Notes: a model not told the origin generated them from the sequence alone. A stretch of DNA of 13,637 bases from CALBMX01 sp047629095 (GCA_047629095.1 JBLHWM010000057.1:1-13637); one strand, 5' to 3'; positions 1 through 6,323 are shown, counted from the stretch's first letter. Numbers and translations are program-made.

Positions 1-867
1 AAATAGGTTGAGGTCAAGCAGGATCTCTGCGCGGTGGGACCAGATGTCGGCAGAGCGCGGCACAATCTCGGCGGCGGCGGTCAGGTGACCAAGGGCGTCC
101 TCGGAGCGTCCCATGTCGTGCAGCATAGTGGCGGCCAACATGTGCGAGCGCTCGGCGAGGTCGAAGGTGTTGGCCATGCGTGACCGCAGTTCAGCCTCTT
201 CGTTCTCCGTGATCCCGGGCTGGTCGAGCTTGGCCTGGAAGTAGATGATGTCGGTCTCGACCATGTCGAGCAGCTCGGCGGTCCAATACAGGCTGGCGTC
301 GTAGTTGCCTTCAAGGGCGAACACACGCTGCATGCCGTTGACGGCCTTTGCTTGGGAGGGCTTGGCGGCGAGCACCTCTTGATAACGGGCACGGGACTCG
401 ACCCAGGCGTCCTTCGACATCTTGCGTAGCTCGGCCACACGTGCCGCTGGGTCCTGGGCTGCGGTGGTGCGCTTGCCCGTATCGATGGCGGCGGCGGACT
501 CCAGGTAGATGACTCCGAGGCGCTCGAGAACTTCGGCTAGGCCGAGGTCCGTGCGGAAGTCCTCTTGGTCTTCAATGTTGCGGAAGATCTGCTCGGCCTT
601 CAGTAGATCCTTGGTGCCACCCCGTTTGATGCCAATGTTCCCTAGGATCAGATTGCAGGACTTGTCCTCGGGGTGGATCTGGAGGGCTCTCAGCAGCTGC
701 TGTTCGGTGCGAGGTAGATCCTCGTTCTGCCAGTGGTAAAAGGCCGTCTCGCGGAAGAGCGCGAAGAGCTTCTCGGGGTCCTGTTCCTGGGGTCCGGAGT
801 TGCAACCGGCTGCGGCGAGCAGCGCAATGGCGAAGAGACCAAACTTGGAGAGAGTGTTCGTGAACAT
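1..867 (-). CDS. TPR-repeat lipoprotein (C-terminus cut by the window edge)
   Basis: An open frame of 289 codons runs from ATG at 867 to the left edge with no stop, so the C-terminus is missing. The N-terminus is a lipoprotein signal: short n-region with Lys8, hydrophobic residues 9-20 and a lipobox ending LLAAAGC with Cys22 as the predicted lipidation site; position +2 is Asn, so outer-membrane or periplasmic-face anchoring is likely. The rest is alpha-helical. Residues about 243-276 (MLAATMLHDMGRSEDALGHL and onward) read as a tetratricopeptide repeat, a further one begins near 273, and helical pairs at 55-90 and 153-190 are weaker candidates. TPR proteins are protein-binding scaffolds; no enzymatic motif is visible and the exact role is unknown. 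The gene lies 141 bases downstream of the rqcH-like gene on the same strand. No Shine-Dalgarno sequence precedes the ATG; the signal peptide supports this start. Confidence 0.85.
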   Translation of the reverse strand, partial: MFTNTLSKFGLFAIALLAAAGCNSGPQEQDPEKLFALFRETAFYHWQNEDLPRTEQQLLRALQIHPEDKSCNLILGNIGIKRGGTKDLLKAEQIFRNIEDQEDFRTDLGLAEVLERLGVIYLESAAAIDTGKRTTAAQDPAARVAELRKMSKDAWVESRARYQEVLAAKPSQAKAVNGMQRVFALEGNYDASLYWTAELLDMVETDIIYFQAKLDQPGITENEEAELRSRMANTFDLAERSHMLAATMLHDMGRSEDALGHLTAAAEIVPRSADIWSHRAEILLDLNLF

Positions 868-893
868 GCGGGGCGGTGGGCTTGGGTGGTAGA

Positions 894-911
894 GGCGCTT
901 ATCTTAGCGCC
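894..911 (-). other. Small hairpin upstream of the TPR lipoprotein gene
   Basis: GGCGCT and AGCGCC form a perfect 6-base-pair stem around a 6-base loop, 27 bases before the lipoprotein ATG and about 100 bases after the rqcH-like stop. There is no U-run on either side, so it is not a typical intrinsic terminator. It may be a leader structure of the lipoprotein mRNA, or chance. The rest of the 141-base gap shows nothing I recognise. Confidence 0.3.
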
Positions 912-1008
912 GCGTTCTCACTATGAGTACGAATCGCGGGATCTGTCGGTTGCAACGGGACGCGAGCAATACTCAGCTTGGCTGCCAGAGTTTCGCGCGG
1001 GCTGCGGG

Positions 1009-2571
1009 CTAGTTGCCTTTGAGCAGGCGTTCGAGGCGCTTCTCGTCCTTGCGTAGGTGCATCGTTCGGCCACCGGAGAGGGTGACCAGGCCGGCCTTCG
1101 AGCCACGTGGCTTGTGGACTTCCTTGCCGCGGGCGATGTGGATGTTGGCCTTGGATGCGCCGCGTTGGGGGGAGAAGTGCAGGGCTAGGCAGGCTGCGTC
1201 CAGGAGGTCGTCCTCCTCGGCATCCTTGCGGCCTGCCAACGAGATGACCACGTGACTGCCAGGTGAGTCGGCCGTGTGCAGCCAGATGTCGTTGCCTCGG
1301 CAGTGGTGGATGGACAGGGCGTCGTTGTCCCGAGCGCTGCGGCCCACGCGGATCTCAGCGCCGCACTTGCCCTGGAAGATGCGGTAGGGGAGGCGCGCGG
1401 TCTTCTCCTTCTCGCGGCCCGTTTTGGGCGCAATATCCTGAGCCGCTTCGAGCTCGCCAGCATCCACGGCCTCCGCTTCCGTGAGCGCCGGATCGATGGC
1501 CTCGTCGGCTGCCTTCTCGCGGATGGCCGTAAGAGTGCTGAGCTTACTGTTGGCGCGCGCTTCCTCCTCTTCCATGCCGGCGAGTCCGCGCAGTAGCTTC
1601 TTGTAGCGCGAGTACAAACGCTCGAGGTTCTGCTTGGGGGAGCGCGCCGGATCCAGTGTGATCTTGCGCGTGCCACCTTCGAACCAGTCCTCTAGCTCGA
1701 CCGTCGTATCGCCTCGTTTGCAGCTGTGCAGCGAGGACTTCAGCAGGTCGCCATCCATGCGCACGCGCTCCGCTGTTGCGGCGGCTGTACGGCGCGCCTC
1801 GAGACCCTTGATCGCCTTCTGGGCGCGCTTGATACGCCGATCCAGTCTGCGCAACAGGTCGCGCCGTTCGCGGTCCCAGCGCTGTTGCTCGGCGGACCCG
1901 CCTAGCAGGGACTCCACGATCCACGACATGGGGGCATCCACGGGCCATTTGCGCTCTGGAGGGACACCCGCGGCGCCGCTAAAGTACTGCAGGCTGGTGG
2001 TATCCGGGGATTGGACGTTCCCACCGCCCGGTGGCGCCTCCCAGGTCTTGCCCAGGGCGAGGCGCTCGGCGGACTTGCCAGTGGGCGTAGAGAGCATGGC
2101 CAAGATGCAGTCGTTCCCATCGACGAAGGCCAGGTTGGCCCGGCGCCCAAAGAGCTCGAGCAGCAGGCCGAAGGGCTTGCCCGAGGGGGTGCTTTTAAAG
2201 TTGAGCCGCAGCACGCGATCGCCCTGGGGTTGGTCGATGCGCGCAAGACGTGTCTTGGAGCCAACAAGCTCCTGGTGCGTGCGCTGGCAGAAAGGCCCGA
2301 CGGGTCCCTTGTGGCGCTCAACGGGCTCGTGCTGCACGTGAATGCGCGGCGCGTCGGGACTGGCCGAGAGCCGCAGCCTTCGGATAGGACCGACAGGCTT
2401 TTGGTCCTCGTCCAAACCATCCGCGAAGACCAACAACATGTCACAGGGCGGCAGGGTAGCGAGGTCAACCAACACGCAGCTTGCGAAGTAGGTCTGCAGC
2501 TCGGAGCTGAGCTCCGTCAGTTGGTGCGCGCTGAGGGAGGCAAGCCGGGTCTGGTTCTCGTCGTTGGTCAT
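1009..2571 (-). CDS. rqcH: NFACT family protein, RqcH-type ribosome quality control factor
   Basis: Predicted 520 aa, close to the 550-580 aa usual for bacterial RqcH (fibronectin-binding-like A family). Bacterial RqcH binds 50S subunits carrying a stalled nascent chain with peptidyl-tRNA, recruits alanyl-tRNA and adds a C-terminal alanine tail that marks the chain for degradation. The NFACT-N region (about 14-180) keeps the family pattern: GDRVLRL with the Asp118-Arg119 pair needed for tRNA recruitment, ELFGRRANLAFVD at 139-151 and the LGKTWEAPP segment. Basic helices around 225-270 and 312-350 make up the coiled-coil arms. NFACT-R (about 395-505) shows YRIF, GRSARDNDALS, DIWLHTADSPGSHVV and KAGLVTLSGG. 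I chose ATG at 2571 because the family begins just before the LSAHQL segment; an in-frame TTG at 2637 would add 22 residues unlike the family. No Shine-Dalgarno is seen. It lies 105 bases downstream of ndk on the same strand. Confidence 0.9.
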   Translation of the reverse strand: MTNDENQTRLASLSAHQLTELSSELQTYFASCVLVDLATLPPCDMLLVFADGLDEDQKPVGPIRRLRLSASPDAPRIHVQHEPVERHKGPVGPFCQRTHQELVGSKTRLARIDQPQGDRVLRLNFKSTPSGKPFGLLLELFGRRANLAFVDGNDCILAMLSTPTGKSAERLALGKTWEAPPGGGNVQSPDTTSLQYFSGAAGVPPERKWPVDAPMSWIVESLLGGSAEQQRWDRERRDLLRRLDRRIKRAQKAIKGLEARRTAAATAERVRMDGDLLKSSLHSCKRGDTTVELEDWFEGGTRKITLDPARSPKQNLERLYSRYKKLLRGLAGMEEEEARANSKLSTLTAIREKAADEAIDPALTEAEAVDAGELEAAQDIAPKTGREKEKTARLPYRIFQGKCGAEIRVGRSARDNDALSIHHCRGNDIWLHTADSPGSHVVISLAGRKDAEEDDLLDAACLALHFSPQRGASKANIHIARGKEVHKPRGSKAGLVTLSGGRTMHLRKDEKRLERLLKGN

Positions 2572-2676
2572 AACAGTGCAGATGGTACGGAAAGAGGGAT
2601 GGGGCCGCCAAGTCGCGACCTCATCCCCCTTTAGCAATTTGGCTAGGCTTCCCGCTTGGGAGGCTCAGCCAGTGGC

Positions 2677-3144
2677 CTACAGCTCTTCGGCTGCGTTGTA
2701 GACCTGGTCGCGGGTGCAGGGCGTCCAATCGACAAGGTCGCCGCTCTCGCCGAAGAACAGGGCGAGCTCGGTGGCCGAGGCCTCGGGGCTGTCCGAAGCG
2801 TGGATCATGTTGTGGCTGAAGCTCATGCCAAAGTCGCCGCGGATCGTACCCGGAGCAGCTTCTGCAGAGTTGGTGGGGCCGACAACGGTGCGCACCACGG
2901 TGATGGCGTTGTTGCCCTGGAGGGCAATCGCGACCACGGGACCCGAGGTCATGAACTCAACGAGATCCTTATAGAAGGGGCGCTCGGAGTGCACGGCGTA
3001 GTGCTGCTGAATGGTCTCGAGGGAGAAGTGGCGCATCTTCATGCCGACGACTTCGAGGCCTTTGTCCTCGAAACGAGCGGTGATGCGGCCAATGAGGCCA
3101 CGCTGGACGGCGTCGGGCTTGAGGAGGACGAGGGTGCGTTCCAC
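2677..3144 (-). CDS. ndk: Nucleoside diphosphate kinase
   Basis: A 155-aa protein, within the usual 135-155 aa of the family. It transfers the gamma-phosphate from ATP to nucleoside diphosphates through a phosphohistidine and keeps NTP and dNTP pools balanced in the cytoplasm. Family landmarks in order: RTLVLLKPDAVQRGLIG at the N-terminus (nucleotide-binding Lys9), HYAVHSERPFY near 48-58, the GPTNSAEAAPGTIRGDFG substrate loop at 89-106 and the active-site block NMIHASDSPEA with catalytic His115. The HASDS form instead of HGSDS occurs in a subset of the family. The start is GTG at 3144, because the protein family begins one or two residues before RTLVLLKPD; the frame stays open upstream to 3312 but that stretch does not resemble Ndk. 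No Shine-Dalgarno precedes the GTG. It is transcribed divergently from the ATP synthase operon. Confidence 0.95.
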   Translation of the reverse strand: MERTLVLLKPDAVQRGLIGRITARFEDKGLEVVGMKMRHFSLETIQQHYAVHSERPFYKDLVEFMTSGPVVAIALQGNNAITVVRTVVGPTNSAEAAPGTIRGDFGMSFSHNMIHASDSPEASATELALFFGESGDLVDWTPCTRDQVYNAAEEL

Positions 3145-3487
3145 GGTATGTACAGGGGTAGTTAGGCGCTTCGGCCTAGATATTCGGTTGGGGCTGCACG
3201 CAGCGCGCACAGCAAAATCGGCCAGGATTTTAGCCACATCGGCAGCGGCATGCGGTTCTAACTGAGGAAACTGGCCGCAGTCGGTGGACTCATGACCGGT
3301 CCTGGCAGGCATTAAGGCTATCGCGGTCAGATGGAATGCACATCCATCGGATCACGTCCCCCTCGGGCGGAGTGAAGACCAGCGCCAGCCATACTTTGGA
3401 AGCTCCAGCTTGGGCCACCCAGCGCCCTGGGAGAGGCCTCCATGGCAGAAATCTGAAAAATGATCCACGCTTCCTGCACTGGATAGG
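3145..3487. other. Divergent intergenic region between ndk and the atp operon
   Basis: About 340 bases lie between the ndk start and the atp promoter. No convincing gene, tRNA or repeat family is seen. It should hold the ndk promoter on the minus strand; a TAAAAT hexamer lies there, complementary to 3228-3233, but with no good -35 partner, so I do not call it. A 6-7-6 inverted repeat (3330-3348) and short self-complementary stretches around 3418-3445 are present. Confidence 0.5.
3330..3348. repeat. Short inverted repeat in the ndk-atp divergent region
   Basis: GATGGA and TCCATC are perfect inverted arms of 6 bases around a 7-base spacer (ATGCACA). It sits about 185 bases upstream of the ndk start and 140 bases upstream of the atp -35 box. 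The size fits a half-site pair for a dimeric regulator, but an arm of 6 bases is short enough to occur by chance. Confidence 0.3.
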
Positions 3488-3515
3488 TTGACGCAGCGTT
3501 CCGGGGCTCTAAAAT
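3488..3515 (+). promoter_or_regulatory. Predicted sigma70-type promoter of the atp operon
   Basis: TTGACG at 3488-3493 matches the -35 consensus in 5 of 6 positions, and TAAAAT at 3510-3515 matches the -10 consensus in 5 of 6, with a 16-base spacer. Transcription would start near 3521-3523, giving a leader of roughly 125 bases before atpZ. It is the best promoter-like match I found in the noncoding parts of the window and is correctly placed at the head of the operon. Confidence 0.6.
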
Positions 3516-3521
3516 GTTTGC

Positions 3522-3646
3522 CCTTGTAAGAGATCTGGTGGCGCGCGCGCTGCCGGGAGGATTACAAACCTAGCAACTCGACCCCTGTGCACTTCCCCCG
3601 GAGTGCGTGCGGCTTCCCCCCTTCCTGTCTGCTACCCATCCCAACG
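3522..3646 (+). other. Untranslated leader of the atp operon
   Basis: This is the expected 5-prime leader if the promoter at 3488-3515 is used. It contains an alternating GC run (3541-3550) and a GGGAGG Shine-Dalgarno-like string at about 3554-3559 that is not followed at useful distance by ATG, GTG or TTG in the atpZ frame. A GTG at 3587 is in frame with atpZ but would add a cysteine- and proline-rich N-terminus unlike the family. Confidence 0.4.
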
Positions 3647-3946
3647 ATGCCTAGGAATCCCAAAAGTTCCCCTGGCTCGGATGAAAGTAAGTCGGCCATG
3701 GGTGAGTGGAGCAAGCACGCTGGCTTCGGCATCCAGTATGCAGTCACCATCGGCATCTTTGCCTTTGGCGGCTTCAAGCTCGATGAATGGCTGGGCACGG
3801 AACCCTTCGGCCTCTTGATATTGGTCTTTGTGGGGTTCGCAGGGGCCACTCTATCCCTTGTCAAGAAACTGCCCACCTCTGGCCCTCCGGTGAAGTCGAA
3901 GCCCTCGACCGCATCGAAGCCAAAGGACGAATCGCCCCCCTCATGA
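3647..3946 (+). CDS. atpZ: AtpZ/AtpI family small membrane protein
   Basis: A 99-aa protein with two membrane segments, about 26-46 (GFGIQYAVTIGIFAFGGF) and 53-74 (PFGLLILVFVGFAGATLSLV), linked by the conserved KLDEWLGTEP turn. This is the pattern of the AtpZ/AtpI family (PF09527) found at the head of many atp operons; members have been proposed to act in ATP synthase assembly or divalent-cation transport. The C-terminal 20 residues are a Lys/Pro/Ser-rich tail. I chose ATG at 3647; alternatives are GTG at 3587 and ATG at 3698, the latter leaving only eight or so residues before the first membrane segment. It overlaps atpI by four bases (ATGA), which suggests translational coupling. Confidence 0.8.
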   Translation: MPRNPKSSPGSDESKSAMGEWSKHAGFGIQYAVTIGIFAFGGFKLDEWLGTEPFGLLILVFVGFAGATLSLVKKLPTSGPPVKSKPSTASKPKDESPPS

Positions 3947-4347
3947 CCCGAACCCTCATTAGCCTCCTGGTCCTGCTGCCCATTGCGGTAGCCGTGGCTT
4001 GGTACCTTGGCATGGAGACCCCGCGTGGTGTCGCCGTGTTAATGGGCTACGGGATTGGAGCGGCGGTTTCGTGGTGGGGCATCTTCTACCAGCGCCACGT
4101 GATGAAGCACCGGCCCGAGCGCATGTCCAGCGCTTCGTTCATCGACTTCGGCGTCAAGCTTGTGGTGGTTTTAGTGGGGGCGATCGTTTTGCGGTACGTG
4201 CCCGAGTTTGCGGATAAGTGCGACTGGCGCGCCTTCCTCCTGACCTTCGCGACGATCTCCTTGGTCGTGCTTCTCTTCGGGACGGTGGACGCAGTTCGCG
4301 CCCTTGCCCCTTCAACTATGCCGGTCCAAAAGCCGGCTCAGTCCTAA
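3943..4347 (+). CDS. atpI: ATP synthase subunit I (AtpI-like)
   Basis: A 134-aa hydrophobic protein with four predicted membrane helices: about 4-22, 29-50, 66-86 and 96-118. Size, topology and position between atpZ and atpB fit the ATP synthase subunit I group, which helps c-ring assembly in bacteria where it has been studied; the sequence is poorly conserved in this group, so the assignment rests largely on topology and gene order. The start ATG at 3943 overlaps the atpZ stop (ATGA). The frame is open upstream into atpZ, but the upstream part is not hydrophobic and mirrors atpZ codons. atpB follows after 12 bases. No Shine-Dalgarno is seen, so translation may depend on coupling with atpZ. 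Confidence 0.75.
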   Translation: MTRTLISLLVLLPIAVAVAWYLGMETPRGVAVLMGYGIGAAVSWWGIFYQRHVMKHRPERMSSASFIDFGVKLVVVLVGAIVLRYVPEFADKCDWRAFLLTFATISLVVLLFGTVDAVRALAPSTMPVQKPAQS

Positions 4348-4359
4348 ACAACGCTGAAC

Positions 4360-5274
4360 ATGCGTACCATCCTTGCCATCCTTGTGATCGTGGCTGCCTG
4401 CTTCGCGAATTTCCAGCTCTCTCCCCATCCGGAGATGCCGGAGACTTTCGAAGTCGTTCAGATGTTTGGGCACCTGGTTCCGGTGATCCTCGCAACGGGT
4501 GGTGAGGCGCTGATGGCCCCGACCCTCGACTTTTTGCCGGCCTTCTTGGACATGGACCTCGGTCGCGAGGGCGTTCAGTTCGCTCTCACCAACATGCAGA
4601 TCTTCATGATCGCCTCGGTGTTGCTGATCTTCATCGTGCTTGGTGGTGTGGCCAGCTATGTCCGCACTGGCAAGGGTGATGCCATGAGCAAGGTCTTCGC
4701 TGGCTTCTGTATGTTCATCCGCGACGACATGGTCTACCCAGTCATGGGTGCTGGCACCGGCAAGAAGTTCCTACCCTACTTCCTGGGGCTGTTCTTCTTC
4801 ATCGTCTTCATGAACCTCGTCGGCTTGGTGCCCTTCTCGGCCACCCCGACCGGCGGCATCGCGACGACCTTTGGCCTCGCCTTCTTCACCCTGGTGATGA
4901 TGGTCGCTGGCGGAATGATCGTTCAGGGACCCGTCAACTACCTCAAGCACCTCGTTCCGGAGGTGCCCTGGTGGCTGTGGCCCCTGATGTTCGTCGTCGA
5001 GCTGATTGGCGTGATCGCCAAGCCCTTCGCCCTGATGGTGCGTCTGTTCGCCAACATTAGCGGCGGCCACATGGTCGTCCTGTCCTTCGTCGGCTTGATC
5101 TTCCTTGCAGCCCAGCAAGGGGGTATCGGAGTCGGTTGGATGGCCAGCCCCTTCGCGGTTGGCTTCGGCGTTTTCATCATGATCATCGAGGCCTTTGTCG
5201 CCCTGCTACAAGCCTACGTGTTCACCTACCTCTCGATCCTGTTCATCGGAGGCTCCCTGCACCCCGATCACTAA
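4360..5274 (+). CDS. atpB: F1Fo ATP synthase subunit a
   Basis: A 304-aa integral membrane protein, the stator half of the proton channel facing the c-ring. The core helix carries the essential arginine, Arg228, in the segment KPFALMVRLFANISGGH; Glu214 (FVVELIGV) and the last helix with Glu277 and Gln284 (EAFVALLQAYVFTYLSILFI) are the expected polar partners. Helices run at about 78-100, 137-160, 167-190, 205-232, 236-252 and 265-298. It is longer than the E. coli protein (271 aa), mainly at the N-terminus, where residues 3-17 form a signal-like hydrophobic stretch followed by about 60 mostly polar residues, probably exposed on the outer face. The ATG follows the atpI stop by 12 bases without a Shine-Dalgarno site. 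The 127-base region to atpE is structured. Confidence 0.97.
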   Translation: MRTILAILVIVAACFANFQLSPHPEMPETFEVVQMFGHLVPVILATGGEALMAPTLDFLPAFLDMDLGREGVQFALTNMQIFMIASVLLIFIVLGGVASYVRTGKGDAMSKVFAGFCMFIRDDMVYPVMGAGTGKKFLPYFLGLFFFIVFMNLVGLVPFSATPTGGIATTFGLAFFTLVMMVAGGMIVQGPVNYLKHLVPEVPWWLWPLMFVVELIGVIAKPFALMVRLFANISGGHMVVLSFVGLIFLAAQQGGIGVGWMASPFAVGFGVFIMIIEAFVALLQAYVFTYLSILFIGGSLHPDH

Positions 5275-5295
5275 TCGAGGCACAGGTCCAAATCA

Positions 5296-5318
5296 CCCGG
5301 TCGGCGCTGCTGCCCGGG
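5296..5318 (+). other. Hairpin just after the atpB stop codon
   Basis: CCCGG at 5296-5300 pairs with CCGGG at 5314-5318; after one mismatch, CGGC (5302-5305) pairs with GCTG (5309-5312) with one G-U pair, around a 3-base loop. It begins 22 bases after the atpB stop. The nearest U-run lies 20 bases further on, so it is not a standard terminator; an RNA-stability or attenuation role is possible. Confidence 0.5.
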
Positions 5319-5333
5319 AGAAACTTTACTTCC

Positions 5334-5354
5334 GTCCTTTTTATCCAAGAGGAC
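5334..5354 (+). other. Weak stem-loop with U-rich loop in the atpB-atpE gap
   Basis: GTCCT (5334-5338) and AGGAC (5350-5354) are complementary around an 11-base loop that starts with UUUU. The stem is only 5 base pairs. It sits between the stronger hairpin after atpB and the UUCG hairpin before atpE. Confidence 0.3.
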
Positions 5355-5369
5355 AACTACAACAAACGC

Positions 5370-5383
5370 TCAGCTTCGGCTGA
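5370..5383 (+). other. UUCG tetraloop hairpin before atpE
   Basis: TCAGC-TTCG-GCTGA is a perfect 5-base-pair stem closed by a C(UUCG)G tetraloop, a known extra-stable RNA fold. It ends 18 bases before the atpE start codon and follows a C/A-rich, probably unpaired stretch (5353-5367). It may shape or protect the atpE ribosome landing site. Confidence 0.5.
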
Positions 5384-5401
5384 CAACCCCCTTAAAGAAT
5401 C

Positions 5402-5689
5402 ATGCTCCCTATTCAAGAGATGACCGAAGAGGCCCTCAAGGTCCTTGAGGCTACCCGTGCCCACGAGATCGCCGTTGCCCAAGCTGGCAACGTTGTCTAC
5501 GCCGGTATCGGTGCAGGCATTGCTGCAATCGGTGCTGGTCTCGGCATCGGCAAGATCGGTGGTGCTGCTAACGAAGCCATCGCCCGTCAGCCGGAAGCTA
5601 CCAGCGACATCCGCGGTAACTCCATCATCCTCTCCGCCCTCATCGAGGGTGTCTGCCTGTTCGCGGTTGTTGTCGCGATGATCGCCTAG
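5402..5689 (+). CDS. atpE: F1Fo ATP synthase subunit c
   Basis: A 95-aa two-helix hairpin protein that forms the rotating membrane ring. Helix 1 (about 30-58) carries the glycine-rich ring-packing pattern GAGIAAIGAGLGIGKIGG; the polar loop has the family signature ARQPE (61-65); helix 2 (73-94) carries the proton-binding carboxylate Glu82 in SALIEGVCLF. Sodium-binding c subunits have Gln in helix 1 and Ser or Thr after the Glu; here these are Ile49 and Gly83, so proton coupling is predicted. Residues 1-28 form a longer polar N-terminus than in E. coli (79 aa total); an alternative ATG at 5420 would remove six residues. No Shine-Dalgarno site; the start is preceded by AATC. Intercistronic hairpins flank the gene on both sides, fitting the need for many more c than other subunits. 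Confidence 0.96.
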   Translation: MLPIQEMTEEALKVLEATRAHEIAVAQAGNVVYAGIGAGIAAIGAGLGIGKIGGAANEAIARQPEATSDIRGNSIILSALIEGVCLFAVVVAMIA

Positions 5690-5720
5690 GGACTCACCCT
5701 AGACACGGACGGAAGAAGTC

Positions 5721-5750
5721 TCCCTCGGCCTGGTTATTCAGGCCGGGGGA
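5721..5750 (+). other. Strong hairpin between atpE and atpF
   Basis: TCCCTCGGCCTG (5721-5732) pairs with CAGGCCGGGGGA (5739-5750) over 12 base pairs with a single G-U pair, around the loop GTTATT. It is the most stable hairpin I found between genes here. No U-run follows (the next bases are CACTTACCCG), so full termination is unlikely; partial attenuation or protection of the atpE mRNA 3-prime end is a reasonable inference. The rest of the 106-base gap holds nothing else except a short CCGG pairing at 5775-5787. Confidence 0.65.
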
Positions 5751-5795
5751 CACTTACCCGACCATCTTTCCATCCCGGCTTTCCCGGAACCACAC

Positions 5796-6323
5796 ATGCA
5801 GCTTATTCCAGTTCTCGCAAGTGGGGGATATGACCCCCTCGCTTCAGATACTTTTGGTCAGGCCCTTTGGACCCTGATCATCTTTGGTCTGTCCGTCCCA
5901 TTCATTTGGAAGATCGTGCTCGGCCCGATCGTGATGGCGCTCGAAGAGCGAGACGGTCATGCGAAGGAGGCCATCTTGGCCGCCGAGAGCGCCAAGGAAG
6001 AGGCTGAACGCGTGCGTGCCGAAGTCGAGGTCAGCCTAGGCGAAGCCCGCGCGGAATCCGCTCGGGAAATGGCCGAGGCCCGCGAGCGCGGTGAAAAGCG
6101 CGCTACGGAAATCATCAACGCCGCTGAAGGCAAAGCCAAGGACCTGGTCGTCTCCGCCCAAGCGGCGATTCGTGCCGAGCAGGAAAAGGCCCTCTCCGCG
6201 ATTCGCGCAGAGGTCGTCGAGCTCAGCATCAACGCCGCCACCGCCATTGTCGGCCGCAGCGTTGACTCTGAAGACGACCGCCGCCTTGTCACCGAAGTCG
6301 TCTCTGGCGTCCGAGGCAACTGA
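5796..6323 (+). CDS. atpF: F1Fo ATP synthase subunit b
   Basis: A 175-aa peripheral-stalk protein (E. coli 156 aa) that ties subunit a and the membrane to delta and F1. One membrane helix lies at about 22-45 (ALWTLIIFGLSVPFIWKIV), followed by the conserved PIVMALEERD junction and a long, highly charged Ala/Glu/Arg-rich helix (about 48-155) typical of the right-handed coiled-coil dimer. Only one b-type gene is present, so a homodimer is expected, unlike the b/b-prime pairs of phototrophs. The ATG lies 106 bases after atpE with a strong hairpin between; no Shine-Dalgarno site. The stop codon overlaps the atpH start by one base (TGATG). Confidence 0.95.
   Translation: MQLIPVLASGGYDPLASDTFGQALWTLIIFGLSVPFIWKIVLGPIVMALEERDGHAKEAILAAESAKEEAERVRAEVEVSLGEARAESAREMAEARERGEKRATEIINAAEGKAKDLVVSAQAAIRAEQEKALSAIRAEVVELSINAATAIVGRSVDSEDDRRLVTEVVSGVRGN

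Noticed and set aside
1634..2634. Plus-strand open frames of 235 and 207 codons across the NFACT gene
   Set aside because: The minus-strand NFACT protein matches its family along the whole length, so these are antisense shadows.
3145..3312. A 56-residue N-terminal extension of Ndk in the same frame
   Set aside because: Ndk proteins start just before the RTLVLLKPD strand; the upstream residues are not Ndk-like and the region must hold the promoter and leader. A fusion is not supported.
5281..5318. A T-arm-like string (GGTCCAAATCACC) after atpB, suggesting a tRNA
   Set aside because: The flanking bases do not form the 5-base-pair T stem, and no acceptor, D or anticodon arms can be fitted.
5721..5760. 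Rho-independent terminator after atpE
   Set aside because: The stem is strong but no U-tract follows, and the essential downstream genes have no other visible promoter. I list it as a hairpin instead.
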